DNA of 33,436 nt from an uncultured Bacteroidales bacterium (GTDB lineage Bacteria > Bacteroidota > Bacteroidia > Bacteroidales > Bacteroidaceae): the NCBI GenBank assembly GCA_902772585.1, contig CACYBB010000033.1, positions 1-33,436 on the forward strand. The letters run 5' to 3'. The translations under genes and the position numbers were made by a program. This document shows positions 7,306 to 15,479 of the stretch, piece after piece. Position 1 is the stretch's first letter. Each line of letters begins with the position of its first letter. The notes beneath the pieces are model-generated. The model saw only the letters and a program-made list of their open reading frames with translations, did no database searches and was not told the origin of the DNA.

Positions 7306-7928
7306 CCCTCGAGAACTACATTCTGAACCACATTGAGCCAGAGCCTGAATACCTATATAAGCTCTGGCGTGCCACCAACATTCACATGCTCCACGGACGC
7401 ATGGCCTCAGGTCATCTGCAAGGTCGCCTGCTGAAGATGCTGGTGCAGATGATTCGTCCACAGAACATCCTGGAGGTGGGCACGTTCAGTGGCTACTCCG
7501 CCCTATGCATGGCCGAGGGTTTGGATGAAGGAGGACACCTCTATACTTTTGAGATTAACGATGAACAGGAGGATTTCACCCGTCCATGGATAGAACAGTC
7601 TCCTGTCGCCGATAAGATTACCTTTCTCATTGGTGACGCTATCACTGAGGCGCCCCGTCTGGGCATCACCTTCGACATGGCGTTCATCGATGGTGACAAG
7701 CGTACCTACCGAGAGACCTATGAGATGGTGCTCAACATTCTCAAGCCAGGCGGATTCATCCTCGCCGACAACACCCTGTGGGATGGTCATGTGGTGGACC
7801 ACGCTTACGACCGAGACCCACAAACCAAGGGCATTGAAACTTTCAACGACTACATTGCCAACGACCCTCGCGTAGAACAGGTTATTTTGCCGTTACGCGA
7901 CGGTTTGACGCTCATTCGCAAGCGCTAA
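7302..7928 (+). CDS. SAM-dependent O-methyltransferase (COG4122 type)
   Basis: A 208-residue class I methyltransferase resembling the caffeoyl-CoA/catechol O-methyltransferase group. SAM-binding motif I is LEVGTFSGYSAL near residues 56-67. The acidic metal/SAM residues are in FEINDEQ and AFIDGDKRTYRETYE, followed by LKPGGFILADNTLWDG, which is characteristic of this divalent-metal-dependent group. The substrate is unknown. It overlaps aroQ by 4 bp and must share its transcript, but this gene order alone does not prove an aromatic-amino-acid-related substrate. Confidence 0.88.
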   Translation: MTLENYILNHIEPEPEYLYKLWRATNIHMLHGRMASGHLQGRLLKMLVQMIRPQNILEVGTFSGYSALCMAEGLDEGGHLYTFEINDEQEDFTRPWIEQSPVADKITFLIGDAITEAPRLGITFDMAFIDGDKRTYRETYEMVLNILKPGGFILADNTLWDGHVVDHAYDRDPQTKGIETFNDYIANDPRVEQVILPLRDGLTLIRKR

Positions 7929-7982
7929 ACAGCCGTTTGTCAACAAAAAGAGCTTATTTTTGCATATTTTCCTTCCAAAATG

Positions 7983-8013
7983 TTGCAGGTTTCAATATTA
8001 TTATGTACTTTTG
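7983..8013 (+). promoter_or_regulatory. Promoter of the Lrp/AsnC regulator gene
   Basis: TTGC near 7983 (partial -33), then TACTTTTG at 8006-8013, which matches TAnnTTTG. The predicted start is about 8018, some 38 nt before the ATG. Confidence 0.6.
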
Positions 8014-8033
8014 CTTACTTTTTGTAAGTAAAA
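8009..8033. promoter_or_regulatory. Palindrome over the lrp-like gene start site, candidate operator
   Basis: TTTTgCTTAC (8009-8018), a 5-bp T spacer, then GTAAGtAAAA (8024-8033): ten positions with one mismatch. It overlaps the -7 element and the predicted transcription start. Lrp/AsnC proteins commonly repress their own genes, so an autoregulatory operator is plausible but unproven. Confidence 0.45.
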
Positions 8034-8055
8034 CCCTATTATTAACAATATCAAT

Positions 8056-8520
8056 ATGGACAAGATTGACAATCTCGACAAAAAAATCCTTAGCATTCTG
8101 TCACAGAATGCCCGCATTCCTTTCAAGGACGTCGCCGCTGAGTGCAACGTTTCACGTGCTGCCATTCACCAGCGCGTACAACATCTCATTGAGAACGGCG
8201 TCATTATGGGTAGCGGCTTCGACGTTAACCCTAAGAGTTTAGGCTACTCCACCTGTACTTATGTAGGTATCACTCTGGAACGTGGTTCCATGTATAAGGA
8301 TGTGGTAGAACGTCTGCGCCACATCCCTGAAGTCGTAGAATGTCACTTCACTACAGGTCCATACACCATGATGGTGAAACTCTTTGCCCGTGACAACGAA
8401 CAGTTGATGCACCTGCTCAACGGACGTCTGCAGGACATCCCTGGCGTAGTCGCTACCGAGACGCTCATCTCACTGGAACAGAGCATCAAGCGCGATATTC
8501 CCGTTAATTTTGAGGAGTAA
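8056..8520 (+). CDS. Lrp/AsnC family transcriptional regulator
   Basis: A 154-residue regulator. The N-terminal winged helix-turn-helix spans about residues 3-60 (IDNLDKKILSILSQNARIPF, then DVAAECNVSRAAIHQRVQHL). The C-terminal RAM ligand-binding and oligomerisation domain spans about 65-145 (VGITLERGSMYKDVVERL; VVECHFTTGPYTMMVKLFA). Such proteins respond to amino acids. The next gene starts two bases after its stop, so regulator and GATase-dipeptidase fusion form one transcript. The regulator may therefore sense an amino acid or dipeptide released by that enzyme, which is an inference from position. Confidence 0.93.
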   Translation: MDKIDNLDKKILSILSQNARIPFKDVAAECNVSRAAIHQRVQHLIENGVIMGSGFDVNPKSLGYSTCTYVGITLERGSMYKDVVERLRHIPEVVECHFTTGPYTMMVKLFARDNEQLMHLLNGRLQDIPGVVATETLISLEQSIKRDIPVNFEE

Positions 8521-8522
8521 TC

Positions 8523-10241
8523 ATGGCTAATCGTTTCGATTGGCTGTCGCAACTTTCTGCGACGGCCTATGCTTCATTTCCTGAAGCACAACGTAAACCC
8601 GTTATCGGTATTACGGGTAATTACGGCGAACTGACGTGTAAACTGGCAGAGGGTTACTACAAGTCTATTTTGCGGGCTGGTGGCGTACCTGTCATCATAC
8701 CACCTCTAAGCGATACTGATGTCATCATCAATACACTGGAACATCTTGATGCCTTGGTGCTCAGTGGTGGTGCTGATTACGATCCGCACTATGCCGGAGA
8801 AGAGCCCTGTCCGCTGTTAGGAACTATCAATGAGGAACGAGACCTACCGGAACTGTTTATTACCCAACTGGCCTACAACCGTCAGTTGCCCATTCTTGGC
8901 ATCTGTCGTGGCATCCAGACGCTGGCAATGGTCTTAGGGGGTCATGTGCGCCAGGATATCAGCGACATCCAAAGTCATAACCATTCACAAGAGGAAGACC
9001 GCAATGTTGCCACCCACCCTGTTACCTTCGAGCAAGACTCCTTACTTGCTAGTCTATATCATCATTGTCAATTAGAGGTCAATTCCTTCCATCATCAGGC
9101 TGTAGACGAGACTGGTCCACGATTCCGTGTGATAGCACGCTCAGACGATGGTATCATAGAGGCAATGGAAAGTACAGAGTACAAGCCGATACTGGGTGTT
9201 CAGTGGCATCCAGAGTGTCTAGAGAATGGATTGCCCATTTTCTGCTGGCTCGTTGACCAAGCCCGTCAATATCGTGAGTTGTGTGACATTCATAGTCGTG
9301 TGCTCACACTCGATACCCATTGCGACACACCGATGTTTTTCCCACAGAACGTAGACTTCGGTCAGCGCGACCCCAAGATACTCGTTGACCTGCACAAGAT
9401 GACCGAGGGCCATCAGGATGCTACCATCATGGTGGCGTATCTGCCGCAAGGACAAGCCGATGCCAAGAACTATGCCGATAACATCTTTAACAAGATAGAA
9501 GACATCGTAGCGCGCAATAGCCAGTATGTCTCCATTGCCCGCAGACCCGATGACCTGTGGCTGAACAAGCAGCAGGGACGGAAGAGCATTATGCTCGGCA
9601 TTGAGAACGGTCACGCGCTGGAGGGCAGCATCGACAACCTGCGTCACTTTGCCCAGCGTGGCATCGTGTATATGACACTGTGCCACAATGGCGACAACGA
9701 TATCTGTGACTCCGCACGAGGCGAACACACTCATAACGGTGTCAGTGCCTTCGGTCATGAAGTGATTAGCGAAATGAACCGTCTCGGTATCATGGTCGAC
9801 CTTAGTCATGCTGGTGAGAAGAGTTTCTATGATGCCTTGGAGATAAGCAAGACGCCTATCGTATGCAGCCACAGTAGTTGCCGTTCGCTTTGTGATCATC
9901 CGCGTAACCTCACTGACGACCAGATGAGGGCTCTTGCCCAGCAGGGAGGCGTCATGCAGGTCACACTGTATAACGGTTTCCTGATAAAGGATGGTGAAGC
10001 CACCCTCGACGATGCCATGCGCCATATAGACCATGCCATCGAGGTGATGGGTATCGACCATGTGGGACTGGGTACTGACTTCGACGGTGACGGCGGCATC
10101 CGTGGTCTTGCCAGTTCATCGGAACTGATGAACTACACCCGTGAACTGCTGAAGCGCCACTATTCAGAAACTGACATCCAAAAACTCTGGGGTGGCAATT
10201 TCTTGCGCATCATGCGATTAGTGCAAGAAAGTCGTGCCTAG
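8523..10241 (+). CDS. Fusion of a peptidase C26-type class I GATase hydrolase and an M19 membrane-dipeptidase-type domain
   Basis: One uninterrupted 572-residue protein with two complete enzyme domains and no signal peptide. Residues about 25-250 resemble gamma-glutamyl-gamma-aminobutyrate hydrolase (PuuD) and peptidase C26, with nucleophile C128 (GICRGIQ) and the His/Glu pair H229/E231 (GVQWHPE). Residues about 258-570 form an M19 renal-dipeptidase domain with the zinc ligands H266 and D268 (DTHCD), E361 (IENGHALEG), H429 (DLSHAGEKSFYD) and H450 (CSHSSCRS), plus R461 and D518 (GTDFDGDGG). The first half would hydrolyse gamma-glutamyl amides and the second dipeptides (M19 enzymes accept L-L and L-D dipeptides). 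It is cytosolic by sequence. The stop shares the tetranucleotide CTAG with the stop of the convergent gene. The domains are certain and the combined substrate unknown. Confidence 0.93.
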   Translation: MANRFDWLSQLSATAYASFPEAQRKPVIGITGNYGELTCKLAEGYYKSILRAGGVPVIIPPLSDTDVIINTLEHLDALVLSGGADYDPHYAGEEPCPLLGTINEERDLPELFITQLAYNRQLPILGICRGIQTLAMVLGGHVRQDISDIQSHNHSQEEDRNVATHPVTFEQDSLLASLYHHCQLEVNSFHHQAVDETGPRFRVIARSDDGIIEAMESTEYKPILGVQWHPECLENGLPIFCWLVDQARQYRELCDIHSRVLTLDTHCDTPMFFPQNVDFGQRDPKILVDLHKMTEGHQDATIMVAYLPQGQADAKNYADNIFNKIEDIVARNSQYVSIARRPDDLWLNKQQGRKSIMLGIENGHALEGSIDNLRHFAQRGIVYMTLCHNGDNDICDSARGEHTHNGVSAFGHEVISEMNRLGIMVDLSHAGEKSFYDALEISKTPIVCSHSSCRSLCDHPRNLTDDQMRALAQQGGVMQVTLYNGFLIKDGEATLDDAMRHIDHAIEVMGIDHVGLGTDFDGDGGIRGLASSSELMNYTRELLKRHYSETDIQKLWGGNFLRIMRLVQESRA

Positions 10242-11221
10242 CTGAAGATAAGTTGTATCAACGTCTGACCTACGGCCTGCAGTGTATTCTTGTCAATATG
10301 CTGCAGGTCGTCATTTATAGTATGCCATGTGGGACCAAAGCTACTCTGTTCACAGTCGGGATAATGGTTGATGATGTCAATGCATGGAATGCCAGCCTTC
10401 TCGTTCAGGGGCAGATGGTCATCGGTCACCCCACCAGTATTCTCAGCAGGGAAGAAACTGCCGTAACCGGCCGCATTGGCTGCTTGCCACACCTTCTCTA
10501 CGACATTACGAGCATACTTCATAGAGAAATATTCCCGATAGAATCGGGCACTTTGGCCACCGACCATATCAAGGAGGATGCCGTACTGATAACTGTTAGC
10601 TATTGACTTGGGACAGTTGGTTGCCCAATACTGTGCTCCCAAGGCCCATGAGTCACCATCACTCTCGTCCGTCCACTGTGGTGTACCCCAATCTTCAGCA
10701 TCAAAACAGATGAAGTCAACGGCCAGATTTGCCGAATCATTCAATTGGAGTTGACGGGCTATTTCCAACATGACAGCAACACCCGACGCACCATCGTTGG
10801 CTGCCATCACTGGCTTATGCCAGTTCGCAGAGTCTGGGTCGTTGTCGGCCCATGGACGACTATCCCAATGGGCACAGATAAGTATTCTGGGCTTTTGACT
10901 GTTATCTCTTGGCTCTTGACTCTTGGCAATAATGTTCGTACTCTTAAGAATAGTGCCATCATAGCCTTTTAGGTTGGTCTGTTGCAACTCTACTGCACAG
11001 CCATACTGCTTGAACTTATCGACAATCCAGCGAGCACAGGCTTCGTGTGCTTCACTGTTCATCGTGCGTGGCCCATACTGACACTGGGCGGCACAGAATG
11101 CATAGGCAGAGTCGGCACTGAACATGATACTCACTGCCTTCTGTTCCTCACCCTGACTCTTCTTCGTTGTTCCGCACGATATCAAAACCATCGCTACAAA
11201 GACACTCAAAAAATATTTCAT
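10238..11221 (-). CDS. Glutaminyl-cyclase-like M28 family lipoprotein
   Basis: A 327-residue exported zinc enzyme. A signal peptide ends in the lipobox LISC with C16 as the lipidated residue, so it is membrane-anchored. The M28 fold is shown by ICAHWDSRPWAD (115-126), AANDGASGVAVMLEIAR with zinc ligand D143, CFDAEDWG with E176, and TWHT with H300. This Asp-Glu-His arrangement and the length fit the type II glutaminyl-peptide cyclotransferases known from periodontal Bacteroidales, which convert N-terminal glutamine of exported proteins to pyroglutamate. An aminopeptidase role is the alternative. It is the last gene of the prfB operon, 19 bp after the DUF4294 gene, and overlaps the convergent GATase-M19 gene by 4 bp. 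Confidence 0.85.
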   Translation of the reverse strand: MKYFLSVFVAMVLISCGTTKKSQGEEQKAVSIMFSADSAYAFCAAQCQYGPRTMNSEAHEACARWIVDKFKQYGCAVELQQTNLKGYDGTILKSTNIIAKSQEPRDNSQKPRILICAHWDSRPWADNDPDSANWHKPVMAANDGASGVAVMLEIARQLQLNDSANLAVDFICFDAEDWGTPQWTDESDGDSWALGAQYWATNCPKSIANSYQYGILLDMVGGQSARFYREYFSMKYARNVVEKVWQAANAAGYGSFFPAENTGGVTDDHLPLNEKAGIPCIDIINHYPDCEQSSFGPTWHTINDDLQHIDKNTLQAVGQTLIQLIFS

Positions 11222-11240
11222 CTTTATTTTATATTATGCT

Positions 11241-11867
11241 TTATAATTGTCCTGCTTCCACCATCAACACGACACGTTCTGTCAGGCGATCTACACCCTC
11301 AGGGTCGTACTCCTTCTTTAACGAAGCACCAAATGCCCAGGCAAATGCCTGATAGAAACCTGCGCGCACTGGTCCCAAGAATGCTTGTATCAGTTCGTAA
11401 CCCGACGAATGGCTCTCACGATAAATCAACTTAATGAGTAATTTTCCCTGAGAATACGTCAGTTTCTTCATCCTGGGTTTGTATTCCTGCATGATGCTCT
11501 TCTCCACACGTTTCATGTGCTCCTCACGCGCCTTTTGGTTGGGAAGCGTCTCTAAATAAGCTGCCGTTTCCATCATAATCATGCGCGCCTCCTTTGCAAT
11601 GGGCAATACGGTCTTCACATTCTTCACCAAACGCATGTAGGCGCCTTGCTGCTTCTTACTGCTAAAGGTTACGGGCGGAAAGACATAGACGTTATTCATC
11701 TCCATATACTGAATGCTATCGCCGTCTTCCAGCACCTTACCTACCCGCACAGTAGGCACAAAGGTAGGACTGTCCATGTCTACCTCCTGGCGCTTTTTGT
11801 CCTGAGCATGACAACCCAGAGCTAACAACCAGCAACTAACAGCAATCAGTATTATTCTTCTTTTCAT
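11241..11867 (-). CDS. DUF4294 domain-containing protein, exported
   Basis: A 208-residue Bacteroidota-specific protein of unknown function. The start is set at ATG 11867 (MKRRIILIAVSCWLLALG), because it gives a clean signal peptide and an ATGA overlap with the upstream CYTH gene. The reading 13 codons longer does not. After the export signal (cleavage probably after CHA) comes a region with the family pattern DGDSIQYMEMNNVYVFPP, then a basic, helix-rich second half (QKAREEHMKRVEKSIMQEY) ending in an Arg/Tyr-rich stretch. It is probably periplasmic. Position between a CYTH protein and a glutaminyl-cyclase-like lipoprotein does not reveal its role. Confidence 0.82.
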   Translation of the reverse strand: MKRRIILIAVSCWLLALGCHAQDKKRQEVDMDSPTFVPTVRVGKVLEDGDSIQYMEMNNVYVFPPVTFSSKKQQGAYMRLVKNVKTVLPIAKEARMIMMETAAYLETLPNQKAREEHMKRVEKSIMQEYKPRMKKLTYSQGKLLIKLIYRESHSSGYELIQAFLGPVRAGFYQAFAWAFGASLKKEYDPEGVDRLTERVVLMVEAGQL

Positions 11868-12355
11868 TCTTCCGTAGCCATTCCCTTCCATTGGCAGTAA
11901 GGGCAACGTCGTAGTTGAGAATTATAATAGCGACGGTCACCGGTTACCTCTTTCCCGATGAAATGTGGGATAATGGGCTGATCATCGGGTGATGTAAGCT
12001 CAACTTCAGCCATCACCAATCCTTCATTATCACCAAAAAACTCATCTACCTCAAAGGTATGGTCACCACTTTTTACCAACCAACGAATTTTGTCTATCTG
12101 TCCTGGCTCACAGAGTTTCATCAACTGTTTGGCATCGTCAAGGGGTATCTCGTATTCGAATTCAGAACGTGCCAGACCGCCATCTTCCGAAGGTCCCTTA
12201 ATGGTAACATATCCATACTCATCTCTGATACGGATGCGTACAGTTCGACCACGTTCGCTACAGATATAACCTTGGCGAATGTGGCTTTTGGAAAAAGCCT
12301 CGTGCTTGTACGAGTCGTCAAGCACGAGGAATTTACGTTCAATCTCCAGCGCCAT
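11864..12355 (-). CDS. CYTH domain protein (triphosphate tunnel metalloenzyme family)
   Basis: A 163-residue protein starting at ATG 12355 (MALEIERKFLV). The N-terminal ExExK signature (E4, E6, K8) and the alternating charged strands RTVRIRIRDEYGYVTIKG and SEFEYEIPLDD define the CYTH beta-tunnel. Members hydrolyse inorganic triphosphate or nucleoside triphosphates with a divalent metal. The C-terminus carries an unusual RRCPYCQW stretch. The longer reading to 12424 is rejected, because the ATG overlaps the stop of the small gene upstream (TAATG) and begins exactly at the domain. It is in the middle of the prfB operon, and the stop overlaps the DUF4294 start. Confidence 0.88.
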   Translation of the reverse strand: MALEIERKFLVLDDSYKHEAFSKSHIRQGYICSERGRTVRIRIRDEYGYVTIKGPSEDGGLARSEFEYEIPLDDAKQLMKLCEPGQIDKIRWLVKSGDHTFEVDEFFGDNEGLVMAEVELTSPDDQPIIPHFIGKEVTGDRRYYNSQLRRCPYCQWKGMATEE

Positions 12356-12501
12356 TACGCCATCATTGAGAAGGTCCAGATCAGGTAGATGACGGCCAGC
12401 ACAATCAGTGAACCGAAAATCCATGCAACTACTTTCTTTCCCTTTTCTTCTTGTTTCTTGGCGTAAGCTTCGCGCTTTGCATTTACTTTTTTGTTGGACA
12501 T
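12355..12501 (-). CDS. Small single-pass membrane protein (48 aa)
   Basis: ATG at 12501-12499, TAA at 12357-12355. The product begins MSNKKVNAKREAYAKKQEEK, a strongly basic cytosolic stretch likely to be helical. One hydrophobic segment follows at about residues 24-44 (VVAWIFGSLIVLAVIYLIW), and it ends FSMMA. By the positive-inside rule the N-terminus is cytosolic. It sits 21 bp after prfB, and its stop overlaps the CYTH start as TAATG, so it is translated as part of the operon. I do not recognise a named family, and the coupling on both sides is the main argument that it is real. Confidence 0.75.
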   Translation of the reverse strand: MSNKKVNAKREAYAKKQEEKGKKVVAWIFGSLIVLAVIYLIWTFSMMA

Positions 12502-12522
12502 AATATTATTGTTTTATTTTGG

Positions 12523-13644
12523 TTATTGTTCGTCATTTACCGGAAATTCCATGAGATAAGCCTTGATGAAATCGTCGATTTTTCCATTCATAACACCATC
12601 GACATCAGAGGTCTGATAGTTGGTGCGGTGGTCTTTGACACGACGGTCATCGAAGACATAGGAACGAATCTGCGAGCCCCACTCTATCTTTTTCTTGCCA
12701 GCTTCTATCTTGGCCTGAGCCTCCAAGCGCTTCTGCATAGCACGGTCGTAGAGTTGTGAGCGCAACAGCGCCATCGCACGCTCCTTATTCTTAGGTTGGT
12801 CACGTGTCTCAGTATTCTCAATGAGGATTTCCTCTTCTTCACCTGTATCTGGGTCGGTATACCAGTAACGGAGACGGACACCCGACTCCACCTTGTTAAC
12901 GTTCTGACCACCGGCACCAGAGCTACGGAAAGTGTCCCACGACAGTTTAGCAGGATCAACATACACCTCGATAGTATCATCGACAAGCGGTGTTACGAAG
13001 ACAGAAGCAAACGAGGTCATACGCTTACCTTGGGCATTGTAAGGACTGACACGCACCAGACGATGAACGCCATTCTCACTCTTCAAATAGCCATAGGCAT
13101 ATTCGCCACCCTCTATCTGCATCGTCACACTCTTGATACCTGCCTCATCACCATCCTGCAGGTTGGCAATAGAGACCTTATAGCCATGAGCATCCGCCCA
13201 ACGCTGGTACATACGCATGAGCATCTGTGCCCAGTCCTGTGCCTCGGTACCACCAGCACCAGAATTGATTTTCAGCACGCACTCCATGGGGTCTTCCTGT
13301 TGGCGAAGCATATTCTTCAACTCCAACGCTTCAATAGCTTCAACGGCTTTCTGGTAGTTAGCATCAACCTCCTGCTCAGTAACCATCTCTTCTTTATAAA
13401 AGTCGAAAGCCAACTGTAACTCGTCAGCAGCAGTACGTACGTCCTGATAGCCATCGAGCCACTTCTTGATGGCCTTAACCTTCTTCATCTGCTCCTCAGC
13501 TCGCTTCTGGTCTTCCCAAAAATCAGGAGCCTGAGTACGAAGATCCTCCTCCTCGTACTCCATCTTCTTCTCGTCTATCTTCAAGTACTTGTACAGGGCA
13601 TCCGCACGGTCAAGCACATCTTTCAGTTGATCCTGAGTAATCAT
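12523..13644 (-). CDS. prfB: Peptide chain release factor 2
   Basis: Class I release factor that reads UGA and UAA and triggers peptidyl-tRNA hydrolysis on the ribosome. The 373-residue frame is continuous. GGQ, the catalytic motif, is at 245-247 (SSGAGGQNVNKVES). The stop-codon recognition tripeptide, SPF in E. coli, reads SPY here (200-202; Tyr codon at 13041-13039). The position where most RF2 genes carry a programmed +1 frameshift with an in-frame UGA (after RADALYKYL, codons 21-24) reads TTG AAG ATA GAC, so no frameshift is needed and that autoregulation is absent. The gene starts immediately after the stop of the acyl-CoA ligase gene and is followed by four co-directional genes. Confidence 0.95.
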   Translation of the reverse strand: MITQDQLKDVLDRADALYKYLKIDEKKMEYEEEDLRTQAPDFWEDQKRAEEQMKKVKAIKKWLDGYQDVRTAADELQLAFDFYKEEMVTEQEVDANYQKAVEAIEALELKNMLRQQEDPMECVLKINSGAGGTEAQDWAQMLMRMYQRWADAHGYKVSIANLQDGDEAGIKSVTMQIEGGEYAYGYLKSENGVHRLVRVSPYNAQGKRMTSFASVFVTPLVDDTIEVYVDPAKLSWDTFRSSGAGGQNVNKVESGVRLRYWYTDPDTGEEEEILIENTETRDQPKNKERAMALLRSQLYDRAMQKRLEAQAKIEAGKKKIEWGSQIRSYVFDDRRVKDHRTNYQTSDVDGVMNGKIDDFIKAYLMEFPVNDEQ

Positions 13645-15453
13645 TTATTCTTGATACATTTTATCTATTTCGGCCTTGTAGTTCTCATTGAGCACACGGC
13701 GTTTGATTTTCAGAGTATTGGTCAGTTCACCCTTCTCCATTGACAGATGGTGGGGAAGCAAAGTAAAGCGCTTCACCTGCTCGTAATGAGCGAGTTGCTG
13801 CTGGAGCGTGTCAATACGCTCATGCATCATCTCAATAATACGTGGATCTGCGCAAAGCTGTTCACGATTGTCGAAAGCGATGCCATGCTCACGGGCATAC
13901 TCTTCCAAAAGTGAGTAAACTGGGACAATGAGTGCCGATACGAACTTACGCTGGTCAGCAATGATACATATCTGATCAATGTATTTATCGACCAACAACT
14001 TGGACTCAATCATCTGAGGAGCGATATACTTGCCGTTACTGGTTTTGAAAAGGTCCTTGATACGCTCCGTCAGGAATAATTCTCCATCTTTCATATAGCC
14101 TGCATCACCTGTACGGAAATAGCCATCCTCTGTGAACGACTGTTTAGTAAGGTCTTCACGGTTATAATAGCCGATAGTTATCGTAGGACCCTTGAGCAGG
14201 ATTTCGCCCTCTTCACTCAACTTAATGTCGATACCTTCAATAGGCTGACCGACAGACCCCACAGTATATGGTTCTCCCAGATGGTCGCACGATACAGTAG
14301 CTAACGACTCAGTCAAACCATAACCAACCACCATGTTGATGCCGATAGAATGGACGAATTCCTCAACAAAAGCCGAAACGGCAGCACCAGCTGTGGGGAA
14401 GAAATGGGCATTTTCCAGTCCCAGTTCCTTACGTACTAATGAGAACACCGTACGATTCAGCATCTCATACTCCAGATGTAGTGTTATGGGGGGCTTCTTG
14501 CCTTTGCTCAGGTACTCGATATTATGACGACGACCTACTGACAGGGCATGCTTGAAAAGGCGTCGCTGCATAGCGCTGGAATGTTCTATTTTGTCCATGA
14601 CACCCATATAGACTTTTTCCCAGAAACGGGGGACAGCCGACATACAAGTAGGATGGGTCTCGCGCATGGACTGCTGTACCTCCTGCGGATGGGTATTGAC
14701 AATCATCCTTGCACCAGCATACATGCAAAGGATGGCCCAACCACGCTCAAAGATATGAGTATAAGGAAGGAAGTTCATAATGCGGTCGTCTTCGTTGACA
14801 GGAACGCATTTACCATTGGCTATCATCGCTGCATGGAACTGTCCATGAGTCAAGATGACACCCTTTGAGTCGCCCGTAGTGCCGCTGGTGTATAGAATAT
14901 TGGCAATGTCTTCGTCGTTGGCTTGCTGCTGTAATTTCTCAACTTCAGTCTGGCGTGGCAGGTTCTCACCTAATTTCAGAAAATCGCTGAAATAAATGGC
15001 GTTGGGATCGTGGGTAGATATCTTCACCATGGGATCGAACACGATGATGCGCTCCATGGTAGGACATAATGAAAAAATGCGTCGTGCCTTGTCATATTGA
15101 TCCTGCTCACCAACAAACAGATAACGTATCTTGGCATCGTTAACCATGAACTGTATCTGCTGCTCAGAACTGGTAGCATAGAACGGGATAGTGACAGCAC
15201 GGATACCCCATGCACCAAAGTCACACTCTATGTACTGTACAGAGTTTTGTGAGAAGATTCCGATGCTCTCTTGTACTTTGACACCTAAATTCAGCAGGGC
15301 ATTACTGACCTGCATAACGGTTGCCGACACCTGATTCCAACTAAGCGATTTCCACTCCTTACCACCGAAGTCCTGATAAATCAGCATTTCGCGGTCGCCA
15401 TACTTCTTCGCTTGCTCGTGCACCAGCACTGACATGTGACATTTTGCCTGCAT
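13645..15453 (-). CDS. Long-chain fatty acid-CoA ligase (AMP-binding enzyme)
   Basis: A 602-residue adenylate-forming enzyme that activates fatty acids to acyl-AMP and then acyl-CoA, FadD-like. The P-loop motif YTSGTTGDSKG is at 188-198. Further motifs are FLPYTHIFERGW, VGYGLTES, and the hinge region TGDAGYMKDGELFLTERIKDLFKTSNGKYIAP. The C-terminal catalytic lysine region is LTNTLKIKRR. There are no membrane segments. A second possible start is M7. It heads the operon: the stop codon directly precedes the prfB start. A strong promoter lies at 15480-15511. The product may instead serve storage-lipid or envelope acylation, since the fatty acid source is not shown by the context. Confidence 0.9.
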   Translation of the reverse strand: MQAKCHMSVLVHEQAKKYGDREMLIYQDFGGKEWKSLSWNQVSATVMQVSNALLNLGVKVQESIGIFSQNSVQYIECDFGAWGIRAVTIPFYATSSEQQIQFMVNDAKIRYLFVGEQDQYDKARRIFSLCPTMERIIVFDPMVKISTHDPNAIYFSDFLKLGENLPRQTEVEKLQQQANDEDIANILYTSGTTGDSKGVILTHGQFHAAMIANGKCVPVNEDDRIMNFLPYTHIFERGWAILCMYAGARMIVNTHPQEVQQSMRETHPTCMSAVPRFWEKVYMGVMDKIEHSSAMQRRLFKHALSVGRRHNIEYLSKGKKPPITLHLEYEMLNRTVFSLVRKELGLENAHFFPTAGAAVSAFVEEFVHSIGINMVVGYGLTESLATVSCDHLGEPYTVGSVGQPIEGIDIKLSEEGEILLKGPTITIGYYNREDLTKQSFTEDGYFRTGDAGYMKDGELFLTERIKDLFKTSNGKYIAPQMIESKLLVDKYIDQICIIADQRKFVSALIVPVYSLLEEYAREHGIAFDNREQLCADPRIIEMMHERIDTLQQQLAHYEQVKRFTLLPHHLSMEKGELTNTLKIKRRVLNENYKAEIDKMYQE

Positions 15454-15479
15454 AACTCTCTATATTTATTAATTAGGTG

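Noticed and set aside
9219-10061. 280-residue open frame on the minus strand
   Set aside because: Antisense shadow of the M19 domain; the plus-strand frame contains all catalytic motifs and this one resembles no family.
12356-12424. 23-codon upstream extension of the CYTH protein
   Set aside because: It overlaps the small membrane protein gene in another frame, and the domain begins exactly at MALEIERK.
12796-13419. 207-residue open frame on the plus strand
   Set aside because: Antisense to prfB, whose frame is fully supported by conserved motifs.
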